From Guyanagaster necrorhizus (taxonomy: Eukaryota; Basidiomycota; Agaricomycetes; Agaricales; Physalacriaceae), in contig NW_025064884.1 of NCBI RefSeq assembly GCF_019112545.1, forward strand, positions 1,228,141 to 1,292,140: 64,000 nucleotides of DNA. The letters run 5' to 3'. Positions 21,189 through 31,914 of the stretch are shown one piece after another. Below the pieces are notes generated by a model that ran no database searches, was not told the origin of the DNA, and saw only the letters and a program-made list of their open reading frames with translations. The position numbers were made by a program, and so were the translations under genes. Every line of letters starts with the position of its first letter. Position 1 is the first letter of the stretch.

Positions 21189-22854
21189 TCAGCCTAAAGC
21201 ATTCCGATACACCTCTGGCGAAAGGAGGAACTCGTTAACCCTCTTTAAAGTACTCCGAGATGGATTCGCTTGAGGTCGATCGGAGATGATCCACTCGAGT
21301 CGTGTACGAATAGACTGCTTGTCAGCTGGTGATATCCTTTAGTACGTTTACGACATACGTGAACCGTAGAGTCTCACCTTTTCGTGATCTACTTGCCATA
21401 GCGAAATTTCCATGTTCATCGAAGAACAACTGCAGCGCAGTGACGACTACACCAATGCTAACATCCTTGCCTGTGTCACAAGATACACAGACCGAACGCC
21501 CCTCGAGCAACGCAGACTGGATGAACGTCATGGCTTGAGGAAGCACGGTGCTCAGCAGCTGGGTCTGCCCCTTCTTGCCTGGTGATGTTTTGATCCGCTC
21601 AATTTGCTGGCAGCACTCAATATGGAAATGGTTCTCGCTAAGGACGAGATACACAAAATCGTCTCCGAGGGAATGGCTGTGCAACCCCGAGTTTTGGCAT
21701 ATTGCCAGGCGAGATCCAACTTTGGAAAGGGTCGTTGGAGGTTCTCCCCTTTGCGTAGGTGACGCTGAAACGATGGAGGTAACGAGATTTTGGAGCTCTG
21801 TTTGGTTGGATGTTAACAGTTCCGCTTTATGCCTCCAAAACATCTCCGGGACCAGACCCTAGTTTCTGTTAGACAGCAAGAAGCGACATGAACGGAAACG
21901 GACAATTCCCCAGGCTTCATGATCATCACCAGACCCTTGTATGTATGCGAACCCGCTAGACCGACGCTCTAGGCCGTCTCCAACCTGCTTCGACGCGGAG
22001 ATGCATATAACAGGGTAAAAGCCGGAATCTGGGTCGACTTGAGGGAATGAAGAGGATGAAGGCGTGATCCACATTGGACGGAGTGGATGTTGGAGCCGGA
22101 GGATGGCGTAAGAGGATTTCTATCCAGGTTCATTCAGACCGATCCAAATTTTGATACAGTGGAGCATACAGCAAGTGCCTCAGCCCAACCATCTAGTAAG
22201 GGGATAATCTGGTCGTGCTCTTGACTGCTCACGGTTACAGGAGGTGTGTAAAGATCAGTATCCCAGTCGGTAGTGGCTTCCGGATACCGAATTTGCATAG
22301 CTCGGTTGACAACTGCACACCAGATAGGCACCGTCTTGGACAGCGCATCGGGAATTTTCTTGCCTGCTCTTGTGGAATCGACTAGGATCATTCTGCATAG
22401 ATATAAGCTTCTAAAACACTGCAGCTGACGGCCACGCACCCGTTCTGTTCCTTTACTAACGCTAGTAGGTGCAAGTTTGGGCGTCTCAAGTTGAAGCTCC
22501 AATTCGAAAAATGGCCATCGGTAGACTTGAAGTAGGCGGGGATGGGTACTGACTGAATATCGCTTTGGGTGTGCAGCACAAAACAACAAATTCAATAACA
22601 AACGTACAATGTTTGGGTCCGTGTACCATGCGCCACATCGTAAATTCGCTGCATATCATGTTGGTTCAACGTTGCCTGCTCGATGAGACCATCATCGTAC
22701 GGAGAATCGGTAAATCTTTGTAGGAAAGTCGGACTTGATTGACAAAAGTTATGTCTTCATCAATTGAGTGGAGACGGTTGTAGATATCCAAGGATTCCTT
22801 TCGAATGTAGGCCAGAGCGGCGTTGCGACTGCTCTTGAAATCGATATCGTCCAT
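21189..22854 (-). CDS. RIT1: initiator tRNA phosphoribosyltransferase (tRNA A64 2'-O-ribosylphosphate transferase), 454 aa
   Basis: Adds a 2'-O-ribosyl phosphate to A64 of initiator tRNA-Met, which keeps it out of elongation. Seven exons join in frame: 22854-22701, 22648-22608, 22552-22440, 22392-22170, 22119-21904, 21858-21378 and 21325-21189 (1365 nt). Family landmarks: LPNLRCGAWYTDPN, YFKSTDGHFSNWSFNLRR, the VDSTRAGKKIPDALSKTVP stretch, WGIGLVPEMFWRHK, and the phosphate-loop-like VCVSCDTGKDVSIGVVV of the C-terminal domain, with NPSRSTLKRVNEFLLSP at the end. Exon 2 is only 41 nt. The length is a little under the yeast protein (about 510 residues), so an extra N-terminal exon upstream cannot be ruled out, but the ATG at 22854 opens a good frame. 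Confidence 0.92.
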
Positions 22855-22859
22855 ACTGG

Positions 22860-23400
22860 AAATCTATTCGGGCGGTGAAGATGATGACCAAGAAAGAAGG
22901 AAGAGACGTACGAGTAGTAGTGTAAGTGAGGGTAACAATTTGACTTTGACCTTGGCGCACAGCCACATGCTTGCCAGTGCCATGCCCAGGCCTACCGACC
23001 GCTTCCCTTTGAATTCGGGTAAATACTCGTAGATACAGGTGGTCCCCATCGCTATCAGAGAAGTCTAGGTATAAATCTATCGTTCTTCCGCCTATGTTCT
23101 GTCCATGTCCAGCATACCAAGGAACAGGAACGAAGAGAAGGAATGTTGTTCGAAAGATGGGCCCCAGCGACCAGCTTTTGAGGCCGCTGGGGAAGTACAA
23201 ACTCGCCACTCGGACATAATCGACGAATGGACTGTCGCGTCTCATTCCTGAAACATAATGCTTGCCTACAACAGATGATGCTTAAACCAAAGCACCATTT
23301 TGTAACTTTTTCACATACTACTTTAGTTTCCATCATTGCGACACTGCCCCCACCCAGAACCAAGCTCTTTTCACCAAATCACCGCAGGAGACACACACAC
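22860..23400 (-). other. unassigned open frames upstream of RIT1
   Basis: Minus-strand frames of 161 codons (23245-22760), 102 codons (23363-23055) and 61 codons (23049-22864) overlap here. A GT-AG pair near 23120-23100 could join some of them. None shows a motif I recognise, and the rival frames look equally plausible. They may be a short gene, RIT1 5' leader or chance. Confidence 0.25.
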
Positions 23401-23489
23401 ACTTGAACACCAAACCCTTCACACGTCCCAGAATAACTATATGTAAAAGTTCAACAAAAAGGACCAGGATTCTGATGGATCAAAAAGAC

Positions 23490-23747
23490 GCACTCTAGTG
23501 CATTGAGATGCAGCGCATCAAACGTGATGGGAGTGGGAGAACAGCCAAAAACTCAAACTCTTACGTCGCATGGATTGTCAGCGAACACCATCAGGATGGG
23601 GTTTACATGAATCGTCATAAACGCGCTCTGGACATGGGTAAGATTAATCGAGATGCACACACGACAAGAACCAGGGAGAACATACTTGAACCCCGGGCAG
23701 ATTGTAGTAGCAGTGCCAGCGAGGACGGCGTAGAATGCAAGCCTCAT
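23490..23747 (-). pseudogene. broken copy of the small secreted Cys-rich protein at 26634-27168
   Basis: Minus strand. It starts with a signal-peptide-like MRLAFYAVLAGTATTICPGF, matching the ICPGY of the intact gene, followed by a GTATGT donor. Further on come RVYDDSC, DNPC, GCSPTPITF and LHLNALE, which correspond in order to RVYDDSC, DNPC, DCSPAPITF and LHLNGLN of the intact gene. The second exon of the intact gene (YGIADLGGGPPG) is not found. The rest is split over different frames: one frame ends in TGA just after RVYDDSCKPHPDGV, and another TGA follows DNPCDVRV. So it carries at least one frameshift and one stop. The C-terminal exons are not clearly present. Orientation is opposite to the intact gene about 3 kb away. 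Confidence 0.7.
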
Positions 23748-23749
23748 CC

Positions 23750-25190
23750 AATATCTCCCCTGGGGAACTGAGCATTAGTCTTCACACTGCAATTTCTCGA
23801 CCATTGTCTTGCCTCGTAACGAAAGACTGACAAAATAAGGAGGGATACGAGTAATGTGAAGATGTAGTTCGAGAGCACTGACAGTCATGTATGTTTCGTG
23901 TACGTGTGTAACGATGCTGTGCCGTGCCACCATCACGTCTCTTTCTGAATGCCCGGGTAGTCATCCGTTGTAGCTATAGACCGCTGATGCCGATTTCAGG
24001 GATTGAAATTTGGAACCTAGACATAGCGATAGCAGAGAACAAGGTCTGTATGCTTATTAGCTTAGCAGGTCAGTGTAAAAAAGAACAGATAAAACCCACA
24101 TATTTCTTCTTTGTCTAGATATGGCACCTGCACATCTTTCCCATGTTCTTGGGTATGATCCACGGAATAGAGATCTTGAATCATCGGAGCTGATTCGTGA
24201 TGAAAGCACCGCTCACTTCATCAAACTACCCCATGGCTGCAACATGCGCGTCACTTCGTCGCACTGGGGAGGACCCGGAGCCATTACTGGCACCCATCAC
24301 AGGATCAATTCTTTGCTCTTCTCTTCGTTCGCTCAAACCGCCTCCCTTACAGGCCACTCTCAAGGCCGTATCCTCCCCCTCTTGGTCCGCATTATCTGGA
24401 TCTTCCTCTTCGATAGAGATGGATGGATAGATGCGGCCCCACCGGCATGACCTTTGATACTGTTCTCGTCTTCGTCAAGGTTTACATTACGTTCAGAGTC
24501 TGGTAGTGCATTCAGCTCTGGGAGATGGATAGATATGGCGCGCGTGGCCAGCCTGTACGTGACATATAGAAGCCTGCAGTTGATACTAGAAACATGTCAT
24601 TCCTGCTAATGTATGCGAATATCGTTCCGTTCAAGCTAATTCTCCACTTGACAAGGGAAGGGACAAAGGTAAACCGTGATGAGCGGGATGAAGGAAGGCG
24701 CTTCGTCCATCTTACACGGAGGAAAGACAAATAGACCGGATCATAACAAGCCAAAACAGACACCACCTGCTGGCTTCGGCCGTTTTGCTACACCGTCAGC
24801 TTCTCTGGTCGCGTCTCAGTACTTCTTTCCTGAGGATATCTCTTTCTTTTCACAGTCCGGTCTCGTTTACCTTCGGTCCTTCGCTACTCTCCAAACGCCG
24901 GAACTCGACTGGAGAAGTCAATGCTGGTGGTCTCCCCTTCCACACCCGTAGTTAAGTATGCTGTTATCCTCTATAGACTACATCCACATACAACCTGGAA
25001 ATCACCTTTCTATACCCTCGATATATATCAGAAAGTTCTGTGGCGGAGCAGGTGTTACTTCTAGACGTCCGAGCTTTCATGGCATTGTTGGCAGCTGACC
25101 ATTCTATCTATCGTGCTCGTCGTTCTCTAGTCGCCGCTCATGCTGTGGTTCTCAATACAATTTGTGTACGTGACTTTTTGACAGAACTCG
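23750..25190. other. intergenic region, gene content unclear
   Basis: Plus-strand open frames at 24121-24450 (109 codons, polar, with Pro/Ser-rich alternatives in a second frame) and 24676-24951 (91 codons) are the longest. No domain, splice-supported continuation or promoter was seen. They could be remnants of a lost gene. Confidence 0.3.
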
Positions 25191-25191
25191 G

Positions 25192-25198
25192 TATAAAA
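25192..25198 (+). promoter_or_regulatory. TATA box of the 25276 secreted-protein gene
   Basis: TATAAAA in GGTATAAAAGGACC, 78 bp before the ATG. The same TATAAAAG octamer precedes the second secreted-protein gene. Confidence 0.6.
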
Positions 25199-25275
25199 GG
25201 ACCGTAGCCCTCGTAGCTCACATTATCGTACTCGCCGCGTACTTTCGTCTGTTCTCTCTTGACTCTGCAGACACC

Positions 25276-25618
25276 ATGCAATTTCGCCTCCTTCTATCTG
25301 CTCTCCTCACCGTTTGTGCCGTGAACGTATTGGCAGAGCCTCTGGCCGACACAAAGCATTGCTCCAATGGCGGAAAGATTGACAAGGATAACGAGACATG
25401 GGCCAAGTACGTCACGTACAAAGCGTGCTGATATTATATTTACCTAAATCTGTTTCTACAGGAAGGGTTGCGACCCCGCGGCAAGCGTTGGGATCAAAAG
25501 TGCCCATAATTGCAAGAGTGGAAACGGCAAATATTACTTGTGTAAACAGGGTAGCACTTGGACATGCAGTGCGGTGAAGAACATGGTTGGGTTGGAGAAT
25601 GGAGAATGCTTCAAGTAG
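25276..25618 (+). CDS. small secreted cysteine-rich protein, 95 aa (6 Cys in mature part)
   Basis: Function unknown. Exons 25276-25406 and 25462-25618 join in frame. The first 20 residues form a classic signal peptide (MQFRLLLSALLTVCAVNVLA, cleavage expected before EPLAD). The mature part of about 75 residues has six cysteines (HCSN, KGCD, HNCK, YLCK, WTCS, GECF), enough for three disulfides, and is basic and Gly/Lys-rich. The last three features (small, secreted, even Cys number) are those of fungal effector-like or antimicrobial-type proteins, but nothing identifies a target. It has its own TATA box. It shares no Cys pattern with the neighbouring secreted protein. Confidence 0.85.
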
Positions 25619-26577
25619 AAATTGATTCGTGTTGAAACGTTGATACTCGCAAATCCTTTTGGACTTTCGAAGCCCCTATGGACGCGAAACTGGTCCGTGC
25701 GTGTGAATGCCATTTTGGATTTCTCCGCAATGGCAACGAGTCAAATTCGTCACTTCGTTTCACTTAAGCTTGACTGTTAGCCATGGTTGAGTCGTCCAAA
25801 ATCATCTTTGGATAGTCTCGGTGCTAGTGGGTTGCACCGCCATGTTGTCTCGAACATACTGTAGTTGACCAAGTCCTCGTGTTTACTCTTTTTTCAAGGT
25901 GTGCTTTTCTTGAACTCTCTTCGATAAAGTGCGCCGCTTCAGGTTATCGAGCAAAGACTGCAGAACGAGAATGAGCTTCTCTGTAGGACTTGCGGGTCCA
26001 TGCAAATAATCTGATACTCCAGATCAACCCAAAGTCGTTTCGTACCCCCTCAGATGATCCGGATTTGTATTTACGCCACCGGCTGCAGGGCAAATCCAAG
26101 GCCAGAGGTGTGGGATATTATAGCATAGAACATTTCTGAAAACTGGATGGAATCAAAATGTGAAATCTGGATTGTTTACCCTGCGGTCGAAATCGTTCGC
26201 CATCCATCCTTTTCCTCTCGAGTGAAACTGATGTAGAATTTGAGGTGGGGAGTGTGGCACAACAGTAAGTCCTCTGCGTTGTTTCAGACGTGCACATCAT
26301 ATTCAGTCTTCTCTTCCGGTATAGGTTGTTGCTTGGAGCTGGTGTTTCATCCTCTTACGAATACCGACCTCACGAAAATTTTCGTCAGCGTTCGACTCTA
26401 GGTTTCGTACTGCCCTCGCCTCGAGTTCGTTTCACGGCGCTGGACCCCTGTGGAATCACGCATGGTTTCACCTTCCATGACCATGAACAACCTTTTGTGT
26501 GCTTATTGCCCTACGTTATCCCGCCCTACCGTTGGCTCGGCGCAGCCCCCGTGGAGTCATAATTGTTTCAAGCACGG
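25619..26577. other. intergenic region between two secreted-protein genes
   Basis: About 960 bp. Frames at 26290-26562 and 26450-26719 overlap the promoter of the next gene and show no supporting features. No repeat seen. Confidence 0.4.
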
Positions 26578-26584
26578 TATAAAA
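26578..26584 (+). promoter_or_regulatory. TATA box of the 26634 secreted-protein gene
   Basis: TATAAAA in CGGTATAAAAGTCCC, 56 bp before the ATG; the context closely repeats that of the gene at 25276. Confidence 0.6.
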
Positions 26585-26633
26585 GTCCCAATATTTTTGA
26601 AGGATGCATCCATCGCAACTCATCTGCATCGAG

Positions 26634-27168
26634 ATGCAATTCACTCTCAGTACCCTTGCAATCCTCGCCGCCACTGTTGGTATGGCCAAAGCCATCTGTC
26701 CTGGCTACAAGTATGCTGATTTCCTCTCTCCATGACCTCCGCTAACCGCAAATCTTATAGCTACGGCATTGCCGACCTTGGAGGAGGACCCCCGGGCTCT
26801 TGTACGCGACACATTTTCCCAGCTGCTTCTCCCCGATTAAGCTGATCATTCTCAGGGCGGGTCTATGACGATTCGTGCAATTCGGCTCTGACTGTCATCA
26901 CCGACAACCCGTGCACAGAAGGCGCCTTTGACTGTAGCCCTGCTCCCATCACGTTCACCGGGTTGCACCTCAACGGGCTCAAGTAGGTCCTTACGTGTCT
27001 GGAGTCTGGCAATCACTTATAGTTTTCTTGTAGCTATGCCTGCCGCGGTGATCCCAATTCGGGCTCCTGTGATGGACATACTATCCAAGTCTGCGTACGT
27101 CCCTTCTCACTGCGCTTCAGAGAGAGAAATTAACTCGTTCATATCAGTGCCGCAATGACGGGAACTAA
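26634..27168 (+). CDS. small secreted cysteine-rich protein, 108 aa (8 Cys)
   Basis: Function unknown. Five exons, 26634-26710, 26761-26801, 26856-26982, 27034-27094 and 27148-27168, join to 327 nt. A signal peptide of about 20 residues (MQFTLSTLAILAATVGMAKA) precedes a mature domain with eight cysteines: ICPGY, DDSCN, NPCT, DCSP, YACR, GSCD and the pair VCCRND at the C-terminus. The spacing does not match hydrophobins, which need two CC pairs. The last exon is only 21 nt and carries CRNDGN-stop. A degenerate relative lies on the other strand at 23490-23747, so the family has duplicated locally. Exon structure is unusually dense for so small a protein. Confidence 0.88.
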
Positions 27169-27716
27169 ATTCTTCTTTGTGCGCACGACAATATCGACCC
27201 TACGTTGTATTTGGATACAAACAGTACCTTCAATCCGACGTTGTATAGTGAATGTTAACAGAATGTGTATGTAAATTAAGGTTCATAGTCTTCAACCATT
27301 CGTGGAACTTGAAATTCCACCATGGCATAGCTTGGGTTGTTCCACGCGTCACCAACTTGAAAGCATATCCCGTGCTGTCTCCTCTGCCTTTATCCGAGCA
27401 GGTAACATCAGCGCCGTTGTCAGGCGAAAGCCTTAACAGCCTCATCACATCAACCGGAACTTCACCGATAGGGATAAGTGCCTGCCGAATCCTGCTGTAA
27501 GGAACGTTCTTCATCGTTTAAGCTGTCGGAACCTTCAGCTCTTCTCCTCATACAACCGATGTGCATAGTGCAGGGGTGTTTATTCTTCATCATTGGCAGC
27601 AATACATGAACAATGATGTCAAATGATAGACATGGTGAAGAACCATCACCCTCTCATTGTCAAGGAGTAGTGTGAGCTTTCAGAACAGCAATGATGGTCT
27701 CCACACAAGGTGCACT
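27169..27716. other. intergenic region with one unassigned minus-strand frame
   Basis: A 94-codon minus-strand frame (27514-27230) has ordinary amino-acid composition (IPIGEVPVDVMRLLRLSPD) but no recognised motif, and the complementary plus frame is equally open. Possibly a remnant; otherwise only the 3' flank of the secreted-protein gene. Confidence 0.3.
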
Positions 27717-27741
27717 ACAGTTGACACTCTTATAACCCATA
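27717..27741 (+). repeat. left terminal inverted repeat of the pogo-like element
   Basis: Pairs with 28848-28872; three mismatches in 25, two of them T against C as expected from C-to-T decay. Confidence 0.65.
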
Positions 27742-28847
27742 CTCTCCCATACCCCATAGATTTTTGGATCCACTGACCTTGTTCACAGGGAAATTGATGC
27801 CATAAACCCATACCTTATGCCCCATACCCCATAGCTTTTCCCAAGAATCTCCTCTCTGGTACCCCATAGATACTTAGTCATTGTGCTGACAGTAGCATCT
27901 GGCAATGTCAATTTAAGGGAGCCAGATGGTTGCTATGTTGGGGCTGTTGTCAGAGAAATGTGAAAACTCATGTGTCATTATCAACTGCCCCTACTGCTCT
28001 TTCCATTGCACTAGAAGTCCTAGTATGACATTTCCAACCATTCATGAATTGAAGAAAAGCCCTCCAAACTGCAAAGGCAAAACTGAGGCAAAATAAGCAA
28101 GTATTCTTGTTAGGCTCACTGAAAAGAGATCAGTCTCAGTGGAAGAAGAAGCATGGTTGGATGAAGCAGGGAATTTTGTTGATGAGGACATCATCATTGA
28201 GAAGCTCAAGTCAGCATCAGATTTTGGAGCTGCATTCAAAAATTTCAATATGAGCCAGAGACATGCATATGACTGACTTGAAGAGTCAAATCAAAAAATT
28301 TAATAAGCTATCTCTGAAGAGGAAAGGTAAGCCATCACAGGTGTATTGCAAGGCCATAATTGTATGGATATGAATTCTTGCTGAATCTAGGGATAGAGAA
28401 TGTGGACATGGAAGAAACAACAGACAAAGATATCTTTGATGCAATGATGGCATCACAGAGTGCAGAAGAAGGTATTGATGAGAATGGACTCAGAGGTGAT
28501 GGTGATGGTGATGATGATTCAGAGTTGAAACCTCATCCTAAGTGTTATGAGGCTCTTTAAGCTGTCAGAACTCTTCAAAAATACATCAAGATCATGGATG
28601 ATCTGTTTGCTCAGAACTTGGAAAGCATTTTGGCTTCATTCAGACAAAAAAACAAGGCTTGAAGAGACTAATTCACTTCAGGACAGCCAGATTACAAGCT
28701 ACTTCACTTCTAAATAGCAAGTATGTTATATTATAGGCCTATTAACAAAATATAAGTCCCTATGAGGGCCTCAAAGTTGACCAACAATGTCCTCTCTCCA
28801 ACCCCATACTCTCTCATAACCTATAGCTCTGAGGGTCTACTGACTGT

Positions 28848-28872
28848 TATGGGTTATGAGAGAGTCGACTGT
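28848..28872 (-). repeat. right terminal inverted repeat of the pogo-like element
   Basis: Reverse complement begins ACAGTCGACTCTC and matches the left end at 22 of 25 positions. Confidence 0.65.
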
Positions 28873-28939
28873 CATTGCATTACTACAGCCATTTTCATAA
28901 TTAATTATAATATTATGTTGAATTACCAATTTTGAAACT

Positions 28940-29158
28940 ACTGAGTCGCGCTCTGCGATAATACCGTCTACTCTACCTGCTTATGTGTCTAAAGAAATGA
29001 AAGACATTTACCAACCGTATTTCACTCCTGTGACATGCCCTACGCCTCCAATATACCGTGCAAGCAGAACCCTCGACATTTTGGCCTCTAGACACAACTG
29101 GATGGTCAGTTTCTACAACGAATTGAACGTAGCAGCGGCAGGGGCGCAGGATGCCTGA
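28940..29158 (+). pseudogene. possible gene fragment beside the transposon
   Basis: An open frame of about 73 codons ending in TGA at 29156-29158, with ATG at 28997 and reading upstream through IIPSTLPAYVSKEM. Composition looks protein-like (YQPYFTPVTCPTPPIYRAS) but I recognise no family. It begins about 70 bp after the transposon end, so it may be the remaining 3' exon of a gene lost there. Confidence 0.25.
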
Positions 29159-30812
29159 CATACTGTTACGAAATATTCTGACAGACACTGGTGGTATACA
29201 AGAACCATTAGGTGTGCGCTGAATTGGTGGTTTCCTTTCAGCTGTGAGTGTAGCTACGCCTTCCTATGCTCTCCTGATGTTATTCTTCTAGAATATGGGT
29301 TATTTCATGCATTCAAGAGACATCGCTTTGGCAAGGATGGTGCCCTCGTTACACGTGAGCACAGAGGAGTCTGAGGGAAGGAAACAAGGACTGTAACGAG
29401 TCTTCGGTTCCAGCTCGGAGGTACGTTTTTCTTGTCAGCGCTTAGAGTCGAGGCTCAGGTGGTCGTCAGGCATGAAGACGCAGCAGCATCGAAAGAGCTA
29501 GTTATTCATGTGACCAAAGCTCTTGTCGCCTGGAGATAAGGAACGGAAAACGGAAAAGAGAACCCCCAAAGTCGATAAGACAGGTCGTCCTGACCGTTGT
29601 CGTTCTATTCCGCCCTTGACGTCAATCGCCCGCGATACCGCAGATGCATCCTTGTCGAGGGTCGAGCATCTAACCTCAGAACTCAGTAGCACTCGGTGGT
29701 ATACTTTCCAACCGAATTACATACCATGAATCGCCAAAACGAAAAACTCAAGTCAAATAATGCGAGTGTGGCTCGATCTGCCAGACAGGGAGAAAATTTT
29801 CTGCACCTGCTTCCAAGAAAAGGCGGAGTACTTTCTTCCCCAATCCAGAGTCTCTTTGGAATCTGCACCGGATCCTGCCTAGGCCTACAGCTGCGATCCA
29901 GTGGCCCATGGAGATGGTCGAATTGCTTCCTTGATACAACCCTTTCTGGTGTGATATGTCATCTCTAGGGACGGTCAAGTTATGGACAACACTGCAAGGG
30001 TCCCGTATACGACAGATTTAACACAGGTATCATATTCTCTTAGAATCGTCCCAGCGACTGATGGAAGAGATTGGAGCGTACTTTTTGGGTCAGGTGAGAG
30101 TTGGACTTCTTTTGCGCGTGTGTATATTGAATGATAAGGAAGGCAATGTAGACAGGTGACAAATTGCTCTGCACTGCGCAGTGCACACTGTGCATTCATG
30201 TCCGCCGCGCCGTGAAGACGAGGTAAAACTGCTGTTTTTGGCTTGCATATTGAATAATCCGAGGCGTGTGGCCCTCCGGGTGAAAGATCAAAGATGTCCC
30301 ATAGCAATGGCATATTTCTATGCATGGGAGTGTAAGTATGCTCCGTACTGTGCATTGGAATATGTCCGAAGACGAGGTAATGTGACTTGCTCAAAGAGAT
30401 GGTGAATTATAAAACCCGAGTCGTCAGAAACGCGAAGATACGGTGGCCGAACGAATGGGCCTAGCTCGTGACTAGATTTATAAGGACCAATGTTGATTGC
30501 GTGATTGGAAACAAGATGACTTACCGACAACGACACGTCTTAAAGGACATATACGCACTTGCTAGTGGGAATTTTGGTCTCAGGATGCAATGATACCAGG
30601 CACCCAGACAGTCATGACATATCCCATGATTCCAAACAGACTTCGCACGATTGGCTGGCTCCATCGCGTATCAATCATGCTGTGAGTTGTGTGTCATGGT
30701 GATTGGAATAAAGTCGTCCGAGGTCGCCGAAACGAAGCCGTCAGTGGCTAATAGACAAATTGGGAATGCATGAACCTGGGTAAAAAGGATCCCCAATTCT
30801 CATCGTTTCCCC
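29159..30812. other. intergenic region without a recognisable gene
   Basis: About 1.65 kb with normal CpG content. Open frames up to 139 codons on the minus strand (30394-29975) have no motif or splice support. Nothing repetitive seen. Confidence 0.35.
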
Positions 30813-31914
30813 ATGTCCTCCTTATTGCTTTCCCTCCCTGAAGAGCTGCTTGAGCTCGTTGTATTCGAGGTGCGCTGCATTTTCCCTTTAAATTTCTTCC
30901 GTATCTGAGTCTACTGGTAGTCCGATACCCCCACACGAAAAGCACTCCGATCAACGTGCCTACGCTTGGAATTGATCGCCACGCCGCTTGTCTTCGAGAG
31001 CCTGCTCATCGATATTCGCAACAGGCACCATGTTTCTAAATTCCTCAGAAACCTCTGCTCGAGCAAGGGACTGGCGAGATACGTCCAGCATATCCACCTG
31101 GTCTCGCTCAAAGCCCCAAGAAAGCTGCTTCTCCTACGTAGAGGGAAAGAGTGGAGAAACCTTCTCATAGCTGCAATACCGCATATGACATCATTGAAGA
31201 GCATTTCGTGGGTAGCCTATCGCGTTTATCGGCGTAGCTAACTGTGGCTCCAGCTGTTCGGCCTCCGACAAGAGAATACTCACTAACACCACCCTCTGGC
31301 ACAGCCTCAGTCATATCGACTCGCTGACCATCTCCAACTGCAACGGCAAACAGAGAAAGTCCACTGCCCGTCTCCATCTTCCTGACCTCACTTGCCTCAG
31401 CTTCTCTGGCTACGGTTGCCTCGAGTATGCGAATACCCTCATCAGCACGAGCACCCACCTCAAGACACTCGCAGTACGTCACCCCCTCCACCCCGATGAC
31501 CGTTTCGATCCATTCTCGCCCTCCGTCCTCATTCTCTTCCGCGGCCCCCAGTCTATGTGCCTCACTACCCTATCCCTCTCCGGAAACCTCTCCCTCAGCG
31601 CTGCAGAGGTCCCTTTTCTCATTCCGTACATCCGTCATCTCCAGTCACTCTCCCTTGATATGGACTTTGTCCCGGGTGATTTCTGGCAGTCGTTGAAGCA
31701 GGAAGAGATTTTTGTAAAAGAGAGGTTCGCGCTTACGACATGGGATGCTGAGCCCTCGGTGTTTGATTACCTGTGTTCATACACTGGCCTGCGCCACTTG
31801 TTTCTGCACATAAAGGAGGGGCAGGATGGTCATGGCGTGAGGAAGGTTGTGAAAAGACATCGAAAGTCGTTGTGCGATGTAGATATCAAGCCAAATGTAC
31901 AAGTTATTGCCTAG
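30813..31914 (+). CDS. F-box / leucine-rich-type protein, 334 aa
   Basis: Likely a substrate adaptor of SCF ubiquitin ligases. Exons 30813-30869, 30921-31207 and 31254-31914 join in frame. The N-terminus is a short F-box: LPEELLELVVFE followed across the first intron by RKALRSTCLRLELIATPLVFESL. The remainder is an alternation of short beta-strand/leucine units (LWHSLSHIDSLTISNC, LHLPDLTCLSFSGYG, STHLKTLAV, TLSLSGNLSLS, HLQSLSLDMDF) typical of degenerate leucine-rich repeats. The second intron is 46 nt. Target proteins cannot be guessed. Mushroom genomes carry large expanded sets of such genes. Confidence 0.8.

Larger units (their letters stand above)
27717..28872 (+). mobile_element. decayed pogo-like (Tc1/mariner superfamily) DNA transposon, internally deleted
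   Basis: Bounded by 25-bp terminal inverted repeats (27717-27741 and 28848-28872) that match at 22 of 25 positions and start ACAGTYGAC. The left flank beside CAG is TA, the pogo/mariner target; the right flank reads TC, so the duplication is imperfect. Subterminal direct repeats (CCATACTCTCYCATA) lie inside both ends. Plus-strand remnants over 28140-28720 resemble the C-terminal tail of pogo/CENP-B-type transposases: EEEAWLDEAGNFVDED, then TLQKYIKIMDDLFAQNLES, QTKRLEE-like and TSYF before a stop, split over several frames. At 1.16 kb it lacks the DNA-binding and DDE parts. The interior is AT-rich and nearly without CpG, unlike its flanks. Confidence 0.6.

Noticed and set aside
24121..24450. 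109-codon frame considered as a gene
   Set aside because: No conserved motif, an equally good rival frame on the same strand, and no exon continuation on either side.
27716..28879. hAT-type element with an 8-bp duplication
   Set aside because: Ends start CAG, but the 8 bp on the two sides do not match; the internal protein remnant resembles pogo-type transposase.
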